DNA from: Saprospiraceae bacterium
GTDB taxonomy: Bacteria; Bacteroidota; Bacteroidia; Chitinophagales; Saprospiraceae
Assembly (NCBI GenBank): GCA_020849825.1
Contig: JADZFP010000498.1
Location: 1-10,001 of the forward strand
Direction of reading: 5' to 3'
DNA: 10,001 nt
Of this stretch, positions 1 to 6,277 are shown piece by piece (the first letter of the stretch is position 1; every line of letters starts with the position of its first letter). The notes beneath the pieces are model-generated. The model searched no databases. It saw only the letters and a program-made list of their open reading frames with translations, and was not told the origin of the DNA. A program made the translations under genes and the position numbers.

Positions 1-3000
1 AGACTCGATTACAAAACTCAACACTTGCGAGCAGCCCTGGCCGTCGGTTACGGTCGCCGCGTAGTCGCCGGGGCACAATCCGCTCAAATCTGCTGTGTTG
101 GCGCCGGTATTCCACAGGATTCCGTAAGGCAATGCACCGCCACTGATATCGAGGCTGATACTGCCATCGCAGCTCAGGCCACAGGCCGAAGGCGTCGATT
201 GTGTCGCCACGGTCAGCGGCGGCGATACGGTCACTGTGAAACTGCATGCGCCCGAATTGCCTGCTGCGTCGGTGTAGATAAAGGATTGAACCGTTTCACC
301 GGAAGGGAACTCCGAGCCGGAAGGCAGCCCGCTTTGTTGTACCAGTTGGGCGGGCACGACGGCGCAGTTGTCGGTAATCACCGGTTGCGCGAATTGTACC
401 GTCGGTTGGCAGGCGCCGGTGGCGATATTGGCCGGGCAGCTCAGCGTCGGGGCGGTATTATCCACGATGGTCACGATGGCGGTCCCGGTGGCGGAATTGC
501 CGTTGACGTCGGTTGCCGTCAGGGTGACGACGTGTTCGCCCAGTTCGCTGCAACCGAAGCTCGACGGGCTTACCGTTAGGCTGGCCAGGTCGCATTCGCC
601 GTCGGCCGTGCCCGAATCGAACAGATCGGCGCCGAACGTTGCGATACCATTGGCATTGAGCGCTACGGAGGCGTTGTTCAACAGCAGCAAAGGCGCGGTT
701 TCGTCGGTTGCGGTGATACTTTCACTGAAAACATCGGTGCAACCGTTGGCATCGGTAGTGGTCAGCGAGTAGACATTCGGACCCAAATTGTTAAGGCTGT
801 TCGATGTGCCGCCGTTGGACCAGACATAAGAATACGGACTGTTGCCGCCGCTTACCGCTACGCTCAGGGCGCCGCTCAGGTCATTGGCGCACAGCACATT
901 TTGCTGGCTCAGGAGGGTAGTTGTCAGAATCTGGGGCGAGCCGATTTGGGCGGATACAAATACCTGGCAACCGGCGGCGTCGCTTACCGTAAGGCTGTAT
1001 GCGCCGGCAGCAAGGTTTTGGATACTCTGCGTCGTTGCGCCGTTGCTCCATGCGTAGCTGATTGCTCCGCTGGCGCCGCCGACATTGGCCGTGGCAGAGC
1101 CGTTGGTATTGCCGAAGCAACTAACAGGGGTGGTCAGTACCAATGCCGACAAGGCACAAGTCGATTCATTGATATTGGCGATACCTGTGGCGGTGCAACC
1201 GTTTGCATCCGTGGCGGTAAACGTGTAGGCGCCCGGTGCAAGGTTGGATATAGAGGCCGTGGTGGCATTGGTGCTCCAGAGGTAGCTGTACGGCATGGTA
1301 CCGCCGAGCACGCTTGCCGTAGCAGTACCGTTGTTGGCATCGGGCAAAGTTTCGGGAGTTACCGCGATAGTGACGTTCAGGGCAGTCGGCTCCCCGATCG
1401 TTACCGAGGCTATGGCGGAGCAGGCTGCCTGGTCGGTTACCGTGACGGCGTACACCCCGGCGCTGAGGTTGGAAGCCGTGGCCGTTTGGGCGCCGCTGGA
1501 CCAGTTGTAGAAATACACGAGGGTGCCGCCACCCGCCTGTACCGTGGCCGAGCCGTCGCTGCCGCCGTTGCAACTGGCAGACTGGCTTTGAGAAATGACA
1601 GCCGTCACTGCCGAGGGCAAACTCACTTCAACCTCATCGGTCGCCGTGCAGCCGTTGGCGGTGTTGGTCACGAGTAGCGTGTAAGTGCCGGCAGCATCCA
1701 CCCTGGGCATTAATGAATTTTGGCCAATGACGATGTTACCATCGAGCGTTGTCCAGTTGTACGTGATCTGGGGGCCGGTGGAAGAACCGATGCCGTTCAG
1801 GGTCAGGAAACCGGTCTGGCAGCTCAATGGCTGGTCGGCGCCGGCATAGGCCGTGGGCGGAATGGCGTTCGACTCGACAAAAGTGAGCGTCGTATTGGTA
1901 CAGCCGTTTACCGGATGGGTCACCGTAACGGAATAGATGCCGGGCTGGTCAACCACCGGGTTTTGCAGATTGGAGCTAAACCCGTCGGGGCCCGACCAGG
2001 AGAACCCGGCGCCGGCCGGCGTTGCTGTGGCATTGAGCGTGACGGTCGTTTGCAAACAGGTCAGCGTACCTGCCGGCGGAGCGCTGACGGTAGGCGGGGT
2101 AATATTCTGCGAAACGAGCGCCGATACGGAGTTGGTGCAGCCGTTGGCCGGGTTGGTGGCTACCAGCGAATAGGTGCCGGGTTGGCTGACCATGGGATTC
2201 TGTGCCGTCGAACTGAATCCGCCGGGTCCGATCCAAAGGAAAGTCGCATTGGCCGGCGTCGCGCTGGTCATGATGGCGACTGACGGCTGGCTGCAGGTCA
2301 GAACGCCTGCAGAGGCGGTTAAAGTGGGGGGCATGGTATTTTCCTGCACGACTGCCGTGGCCGTCCCGGTGCAGCCATTTACGGGGTGCTGAACGGTCAA
2401 AGTGTAAGCGCCGGGATTGCTGACTACGGGGTTTTGCTCGCTGGATACGAACCCGTTGGGGCCAACCCAGCTGAAACTCGAACCCGGCACGGAAGAATTG
2501 CCGTTCAGCGGTACGCTCACGCTCACACAGGTAATCGAGCCGAAAGCCGAGGCCGTAGCAACCGGTAGTGTCAGGTCGGCTTCCACCACCGTGGTGTCGT
2601 AGGCTGTACAACCGTTGGAAAGATCGGTGAGCGCCAGGTAATATTCACCCGGCTCATCCACTTCGGGGGTAGCCGTATTTGCTCCCGAAATAATGTTGCC
2701 CTCGTTGGTCGACCAGGCAAATTGCAAGGACCCGCTGCCGGAAGAAGCCGAACCGTCGAGTGAAACCGTGGGCGCGGCGCAGGTTAGCAAACCGTTGGGG
2801 CCGGCGAGGGCCTGCGGTGCGGTAGTGTTGAGAACAACGATTACATCGGAGCTGTTAGCACAATTGCTGAGCGTATCGATAATGGTGAGCGTATAGGTTC
2901 CCGCTGCATTCACCAGAGGATTCAAGGTGCTGTCGCCGCTCACGATGTTGCCGTCGGCAGTGGTCCAAAAGTAAATCGCATCGGGTCCCGCATTGGAAAC

Positions 3001-5085
3001 GGAACCTTCCAGGGTTACTTCGGTGATGGAACAAGTCAGGCTTTTGTCCGGGCCCGCCTGCGCAACCGGCGCGGTGCTCACCACGGTGACCGATGCCGAG
3101 GCGGTACAGCCACTGGGCAGGTAAGTGACCGACAAGGTATACAGACCCGGTTCGGTTACAACCGGATTCAGATCGGAAGACGCAAATCCGTCGGGGCCGT
3201 CCCACGCGTACTCGACATCATCGGTCGGGTCTACGCTGCCCGACAGCGTTATTTCGGTCAAATCGCAGGACAGGGTGTCGCCGACGCTCGCTTCGGCAAG
3301 CGGCTGGGTCGTTTCGATACCGACCAGGGTTTCATCGGTGGCGGTGCAGCCGTTTTCGAGGTTAAAAACCGTCAAAACATAAGTCCCGGCGGCATCTACA
3401 AGGGGCGAAAGTGTACTGTCTCCTGAAAGAATCTGCCCATCGGCAGTCGACCAGGCGTAGGCAAATTCATCGCCCTGGGTCGATCCGCTGCCGTCGAGTT
3501 CGAGCGAAGGCGCCGTGCAGGTGATCAATTGATCGCCACCGGCATCGGCGATCGGCAAGGCGAAGTCGCCTTCGACAAGCACCGTGTCGACGACAAAGCA
3601 GCCGTTGTCGAGATTGGTGACGGTGAGGAAATATTCGCCGGCCACGTTCACTTCCGGGCTTTGTTCAAAAGATTCAAAGTCGCCGGGCCCCGACCAGTAA
3701 AAGCCGCTGGCTACGGCAGTATCGACTTCTACACCGATAAGGAGTTCGGTTTGGCTGCAATCCAGCGTGCCGCCGAAGGTGTAAAGGATGGCCGGCCGGC
3801 TGGTATCTGCCATAATCAGGGCGGTGGTGTTGACAAAACACCCCGTCAGCGTATCGGTAACGGTCAGTATATACGATCCCGGGTCGCCGATTTTCGGAGC
3901 GGGCAGGGTGGAACTGAATCCGCCGGGGCCTTGCCAGATAATCTGGGTGTTGAGCGTATCGTATTGCGCCGTGAGCGTCAGGGAATCCTGAAGGCAATTA
4001 AGGGTATCGGCGCTGGCCAGTGCTGATGGCGGGGCGTTGAGGCCGGTCACGACGATGGTATCGCTGGCCATGCACCCGTTTTCCGTATTTTGAATGGTCA
4101 GCACAAAGGTGCCGGTGTGGTCGAATACGGCATTGAGCGACGAAGCGCCGCTGATCAGGTGCCCGCCGTTGATGGCGAGCCATTGGTACGTATAACCGGG
4201 GCCGGTTGAGCCGTCGCCGAAAAGGGTATCGACCGTATTGGTGCACGACACGGTGATGTCGTCGCCCAGGTCGACGAAAGGGGGAACGGAGTCCACGCTG
4301 ACCGTCGCTTCCGCTTCGGCCGTGCAGCCTGTGAGGGTGTTGGTGACCAGTAAATGATACACTCCGCCGCTGCCTACGTAAACGACCACAGAATCGGGGT
4401 TCGACAGGATTTGGCCGTTGGCTGTCGTCCAGGCATAACTGATATCGGGGCCGCTCGTTGACGCGTCGCCGCTCAATGCGACAACTGCATTGGCGCAATT
4501 GATCAGGGCGTCGGCGGTAGCGGCTTGCGGGTATTCGGTGGTCAGCGTGACGTCGAGGCTTGCGCTGCAGCCATTCAGGTCGGTCACGGTGACGCTGTAA
4601 GTACCTTCTCCGACGCTGCTAAGTTCGGGAGTGGTATCGCCCGTATTCCAGATAAATTCATAGTCCGGCGTGCCGCCCTCGGCGCTCACAGCGATGAAGC
4701 CCGGATTGCCCAGGCAGTCGGGCGGAGTGGCGATGTCGGCAGTGACGACGATAAGTTCAGGGCCTTCCACTTCGATACCGTTGAGCGAGCTGGTTTCGCC
4801 GTTGGCATCGGTGACGGTGCAGCTGTACACGCCCGCTTCGATACCCGTCAGGTCTTCGTTGGTATCTCCATTGCTCCACAGAACGGTGTAGGGGAGTTCG
4901 GCCTGTTTGACGGTGATAAAAATTGCGCCGTCGGTGCTGCCGGAACAGCTGGCGGGCTGGATTTCGTCGATCAGGATTTCGGGTGCAAAATTCGGTTGGG
5001 ATGAGGATGGATGAATGGGTGAGCGGGAGAGGTCGGTGTGGCTGATCCCGGAGATCAGCAATAGGGAATAAAACCAAAGGATCAT
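1..5085 (-). CDS. Giant secreted modular surface protein (SprB-like, PKD/Ig-like and HYR repeats), C-terminus off the left edge
   Basis: The minus-strand frame is open from the ATG at 5085 to base 1: 1695 codons and no stop. An in-frame TAA lies 13 codons upstream of the ATG, so the start is well bounded; a TTG two codons upstream is the only close alternative. Residues 1-20 (MILWFYSLLLISG...) are hydrophobic and fit a short signal peptide. Then come two SprB-like repeats (about 38-186), twelve PKD/Ig-like repeats (187-1158), four SprB-like repeats (1159-1465), an HYR-like segment starting at ATDETAP, an HYR domain (about 1546-1622, with DNTAPTLSCP, ITDNCA and YTDAAGNSGACSFTVTV) and a further SprB-like repeat to the edge. 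Such proteins are typically exported by the type IX system in Bacteroidota and act as adhesins or cell-surface filaments; the C-terminal sorting domain that would confirm this lies outside the window. No enzymatic domain is visible. Family type is confident; adhesion or gliding role is inference. Confidence 0.93.
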   Translation of the reverse strand, partial: MILWFYSLLLISGISHTDLSRSPIHPSSSQPNFAPEILIDEIQPASCSGSTDGAIFITVKQAELPYTVLWSNGDTNEDLTGIEAGVYSCTVTDANGETSSLNGIEVEGPELIVVTADIATPPDCLGNPGFIAVSAEGGTPDYEFIWNTGDTTPELSSVGEGTYSVTVTDLNGCSASLDVTLTTEYPQAATADALINCANAVVALSGDASTSGPDISYAWTTANGQILSNPDSVVVYVGSGGVYHLLVTNTLTGCTAEAEATVSVDSVPPFVDLGDDITVSCTNTVDTLFGDGSTGPGYTYQWLAINGGHLISGASSLNAVFDHTGTFVLTIQNTENGCMASDTIVVTGLNAPPSALASADTLNCLQDSLTLTAQYDTLNTQIIWQGPGGFSSTLPAPKIGDPGSYILTVTDTLTGCFVNTTALIMADTSRPAILYTFGGTLDCSQTELLIGVEVDTAVASGFYWSGPGDFESFEQSPEVNVAGEYFLTVTNLDNGCFVVDTVLVEGDFALPIADAGGDQLITCTAPSLELDGSGSTQGDEFAYAWSTADGQILSGDSTLSPLVDAAGTYVLTVFNLENGCTATDETLVGIETTQPLAEASVGDTLSCDLTEITLSGSVDPTDDVEYAWDGPDGFASSDLNPVVTEPGLYTLSVTYLPSGCTASASVTVVSTAPVAQAGPDKSLTCSITEVTLEGSVSNAGPDAIYFWTTADGNIVSGDSTLNPLVNAAGTYTLTIIDTLSNCANSSDVIVVLNTTAPQALAGPNGLLTCAAPTVSLDGSASSGSGSLQFAWSTNEGNIISGANTATPEVDEPGEYYLALTDLSNGCTAYDTTVVEADLTLPVATASAFGSITCVSVSVPLNGNSSVPGSSFSWVGPNGFVSSEQNPVVSNPGAYTLTVQHPVNGCTGTATAVVQENTMPPTLTASAGVLTCSQPSVAIMTSATPANATFLWIGPGGFSSTAQNPMVSQPGTYSLVATNPANGCTNSVSALVSQNITPPTVSAPPAGTLTCLQTTVTLNATATPAGAGFSWSGPDGFSSNLQNPVVDQPGIYSVTVTHPVNGCTNTTLTFVESNAIPPTAYAGADQPLSCQTGFLTLNGIGSSTGPQITYNWTTLDGNIVIGQNSLMPRVDAAGTYTLLVTNTANGCTATDEVEVSLPSAVTAVISQSQSASCNGGSDGSATVQAGGGTLVYFYNWSSGAQTATASNLSAGVYAVTVTDQAACSAIASVTIGEPTALNVTIAVTPETLPDANNGTATASVLGGTMPYSYLWSTNATTASISNLAPGAYTFTATDANGCTATGIANINESTCALSALVLTTPVSCFGNTNGSATANVGGASGAISYAWSNGATTQSIQNLAAGAYSLTVSDAAGCQVFVSAQIGSPQILTTTLLSQQNVLCANDLSGALSVAVSGGNSPYSYVWSNGGTSNSLNNLGPNVYSLTTTDANGCTDVFSESITATDETAPLLLLNNASVALNANGIATFGADLFDSGTADGECDLASLTVSPSSFGCSELGEHVVTLTATDVNGNSATGTAIVTIVDNTAPTLSCPANIATGACQPTVQFAQPVITDNCAVVPAQLVQQSGLPSGSEFPSGETVQSFIYTDAAGNSGACSFTVTVSPPLTVATQSTPSACGLSCDGSISLDISGGALPYGILWNTGANTADLSGLCPGDYAATVTDGQGCSQVLSFVIES
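220..693 (-). other. HYR-like segment plus canonical HYR domain in the giant protein
   Basis: Residues about 1465-1545 start with 'DETAPLLL' and end with 'GEHVVTLTATDVNGNSAT', the shape of an HYR/cadherin-like module of the type found between 'D-x-TAP' boundaries. Residues about 1546-1622 form a textbook HYR domain: 'DNTAPTLSCPANI', 'PVITDNCA', 'FPSGETVQSFIYTDAAGNS' and 'CSFTVTV'. HYR domains are Ig-like extracellular modules associated with adhesion. A further SprB-like repeat (CDGSISLDISGGALPY..., YAATVTDGQGCS) follows to the window edge. Confidence 0.82.
691..1611 (-). repeat. SprB-like repeats 3-6 of the giant protein
   Basis: Residues about 1159-1465 hold four SprB-like repeats starting near 1159, 1236, 1310 and 1386. 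Typical elements are 'SCNGGSDGSATV', 'PYSYLWSTNATT', 'ISNLAPGAYTFTATDANGC' and 'ISYAWSNGATTQSIQNLAAGAY'. The second of these begins with 'PDANNGTATASV' and lacks the early Cys that the others carry. They sit directly C-terminal to the PKD-like array and lead into the HYR region. Confidence 0.85.
1612..4527 (-). repeat. Tandem array of twelve PKD/Ig-like repeats, about 80 residues each
   Basis: Residues about 187-1158 divide into twelve units beginning near residues 187, 270, 354, 432, 512, 596, 674, 758, 842, 921, 999 and 1078, usually after a Pro or Pro-Pro. Each unit has an early Cys (for example SLTC, TLNC, QLITC), a central Trp (YAW, FLW, FSW), a 'G-Y-L-V' strand such as AAGTYTLTI and a late 'NGCT'. 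Two subtypes alternate irregularly: type A has 'TADGQILSG' after the Trp, type B has 'GPGGFSS'. The fold assignment (PKD/Ig-like) is by pattern; the periodicity and the motifs are directly visible. Confidence 0.88.
4528..4974 (-). repeat. SprB-like repeats 1-2 of the giant protein
   Basis: Residues about 38-186 hold two repeats of about 75 residues. Both show the SprB-repeat signature: a Cys-containing first strand (PASCSGSTDGAI; PPDCLGNPGFIAV), a central 'PYTVLWSNGDT' or 'DYEFIWNTGDT' strand, then 'GIEAGVYSCTVTDANG' or 'SVGEGTYSVTVTDLNGC'. SprB repeats are named after the Flavobacterium gliding adhesin SprB and are common in large Bacteroidota surface proteins. The first copy lacks the terminal Gly-Cys seen in the second. 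Confidence 0.8.
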
Positions 5086-5112
5086 GGGCAATCGAGTTTT
5101 TGTGTGCGTTCC

Positions 5113-5124
5113 GGCGGATTAATC
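5113..5124. promoter_or_regulatory. Perfect 12-bp palindrome in the leader of the giant gene
   Basis: CGGATTAATCCG is self-complementary and lies 28 bp upstream of the ATG at 5085. It is flanked by complementary arms GTGCG (5102-5106) and CGCAC (5127-5131), so the leader RNA could fold into a hairpin with a UUAA loop. A near relative, CGGATTTTAATCCG, occurs at 6248-6261 upstream of the coiled-coil gene. It could be an operator or an RNA structure affecting translation; the sequence cannot decide. Confidence 0.4.
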
Positions 5125-5179
5125 CGGGCGCACTTTTGAACATGGGAAAATTGGATTGAAATGCGAAAAAATTGCGGCG

Positions 5180-5187
5180 CAAAGGTT
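5180..5187 (-). promoter_or_regulatory. Candidate Bacteroidota -7 promoter element for the giant gene
   Basis: On the minus strand AACCTTTG followed by CGCC matches seven of eight positions of the Bacteroidota -7 consensus TAnnTTTG. It lies just downstream of the phased TTTAA repeats (last unit ends at 5194), the geometry expected for activation by a regulator bound over the -35 region. A start of transcription near 5173 would give a leader of about 90 nt before the ATG at 5085. Not experimentally supported. Confidence 0.5.
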
Positions 5188-5193
5188 CTTTCA

Positions 5194-5237
5194 GCCGATT
5201 TAAAGCCTAATTAAACAGGGGTTAAAATCCTATTAAA
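5194..5237 (-). promoter_or_regulatory. Four TTTAA direct repeats in exact 11-bp register upstream of the giant gene
   Basis: Read on the minus strand the units are TTTAATAGGAT, then TTTAACCCCTG, then TTTAATTAGGC, then TTTAAATCGGC, with no extra bases between them. OmpR/PhoB-family regulators bind tandem direct repeats spaced about 11 bp so that protomers sit on one DNA face. An OmpR-family regulator gene lies about 2.4 kb upstream in the same direction. The repeats are seen; the binding protein is inferred. Confidence 0.6.
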
Positions 5238-5244
5238 GGCTATT

Positions 5245-6171
5245 TTACATGAGCCGGAAGCTGGATACGCCGAGCAGGCCTTTATCACAGTAAATGGCGG
5301 CGACGTAGCTGCCTTTTTTGAGTTTTTCGTCGAGTTTGTAGGAAAACGACAGTCGCTGGGTGGGGCCGAGGGCTACGGCTTTTGCTTGTTGTGCGACGAT
5401 CTGAACGGCTCCAGAAGGGGCATCGACAGTGGCCTTGATCGGGTTGGCGGAAGCGATGGGGGTGCCGCGGTCGTCGGCGATCACGAGGTAGAGTTTTTGC
5501 GGGCCCTGGAAGGCTTCGGGCACGTCGGCGAGGTCGAAGCTGACGGTCAGGTTGCGCACTTTGCGGGCTTTGGTCGTCAGTTTTTCGCCCCGGCGCTCTA
5601 CTTCCACCCGGAAGGCGGAGGCTTTGAATTTGGCGGAATGGGTTTTGCGGATCTGGTCTTCCAGTTTTTGGCTGAGCTCGCTCACCTGCTGGCCGAGTTC
5701 GGTATTCTGACCGCGCAATTCTTCGTTTTCTCCGGCCAGCCGTTGGTTTTCGGCTTTGAGTTGTTCATTCTCCGTGCGCAACAAAGTGACGACGGTCTCC
5801 AGTTCTGTTTTGGCTTGTTGCAAAGCGGCCACCTGCGCCCGGAGTTCCTTGATGTCGCGGGTGTTTTTTTTGCGCAATTGTTCCAGTTGGCTCAATTTCT
5901 CCACCACAATATGTTCGGAGCGGGCCACTGCGCCCTGCAGGGAGTCGTTTTCCAGGCGAACGAAATTGTAAGCGGCGTTCAGGCTGTCCAGCTGACGGTC
6001 GAGTTGTTCTTTTTCAGCCATCAAAGATTCGATTCGCTGGCCCTGGCCGGTGTTTTCTTCGGCGAGGTTGCGGTATTTCGACCAAAACCAGCAGGTGGAA
6101 AAGGAACTCAGCAAGAAGAGTGCGGAGGCAATGATTGCCCAGGTTCGGATTGTTTTTGTGTTCTCTGTCAT
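5245..6171 (-). CDS. Membrane-anchored coiled-coil protein of unknown function
   Basis: This 308-residue protein has a short charged N-terminus, one hydrophobic segment (about residues 10-30, TWAIIASALFLLSSFSTCWFW without Lys or Arg), and a long Glu/Gln/Leu-rich coiled coil (about 35-175, heptad-like runs such as LRTENEQLKAENQRLAGENEEL). Residues about 180-308 look like a compact beta-rich domain with 'KARKVRNLTVSFDLADVPE', 'LYLVIADDRGTPI' and a C-terminal 'GSYVAAIYCDKGLLGVSSFRLM'. The topology suggests a single inner-membrane anchor with the coiled coil and C-domain on one side, probably periplasmic, but the orientation is not certain. It starts 106 bp after the kinase stop codon and has its own set of TTTAA repeats upstream, so it may be regulated by the neighbouring two-component system. 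I do not recognise a named family; a structural or scaffolding role in the envelope is only a guess. Confidence 0.88.
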   Translation of the reverse strand: MTENTKTIRTWAIIASALFLLSSFSTCWFWSKYRNLAEENTGQGQRIESLMAEKEQLDRQLDSLNAAYNFVRLENDSLQGAVARSEHIVVEKLSQLEQLRKKNTRDIKELRAQVAALQQAKTELETVVTLLRTENEQLKAENQRLAGENEELRGQNTELGQQVSELSQKLEDQIRKTHSAKFKASAFRVEVERRGEKLTTKARKVRNLTVSFDLADVPEAFQGPQKLYLVIADDRGTPIASANPIKATVDAPSGAVQIVAQQAKAVALGPTQRLSFSYKLDEKLKKGSYVAAIYCDKGLLGVSSFRLM

Positions 6172-6223
6172 AGGAAATCGATTTTGATTTCCGCGACTTG
6201 AAAAATCCGTGCCTGAATTTTGA

Positions 6224-6277
6224 GCTTTATTAAGCAGGGTTAAAAGCCGGATTAAAATCCGATTAAACCTTTTAAAA
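6224..6277 (-). promoter_or_regulatory. Phased TTTAA direct repeats upstream of the coiled-coil gene
   Basis: On the minus strand TTTTAAAAGG is followed by TTTAATCGGAT, TTTAATCCGGC, one extra T, TTTAACCCTG and CTTAATAAAGC. TTAA tetramers recur at 9, 11, 12 and 10 bp, averaging one helical turn. The block starts immediately after the kinase stop codon and ends about 50 bp before the next ATG. It shares TTTAAT-n-GGATTTTAA with the block at 5194-5237, so one regulator probably reads both. No convincing -7 element was found downstream of it. Confidence 0.55.

Noticed and set aside
25..4498. Many open frames of 60-260 codons on both strands inside the giant gene
   Set aside because: All overlap one continuous minus-strand frame that has clear domain repeats; the others encode low-complexity Arg/Gly/Ala-rich sequence and are shadows.
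4757..5182. 141-codon minus-strand frame starting at 5182
   Set aside because: It overlaps the start of the giant gene in another frame, lacks any domain, and its start falls at the candidate promoter; the frame from 5085 has a signal peptide and repeats.
5386..6201. 271-codon open frame on the plus strand
   Set aside because: It mirrors the coiled-coil gene; its Phe/Leu-rich content comes from the antisense of Glu/Gln/Leu codons.
6246..6263. Possible intrinsic terminator after the kinase (CGGATT/AATCCG followed by GGCTTTT)
   Set aside because: The stem is AT-rich with a loop of only two bases and the T-run is short; the phased TTTAA direct repeats explain the sequence better.
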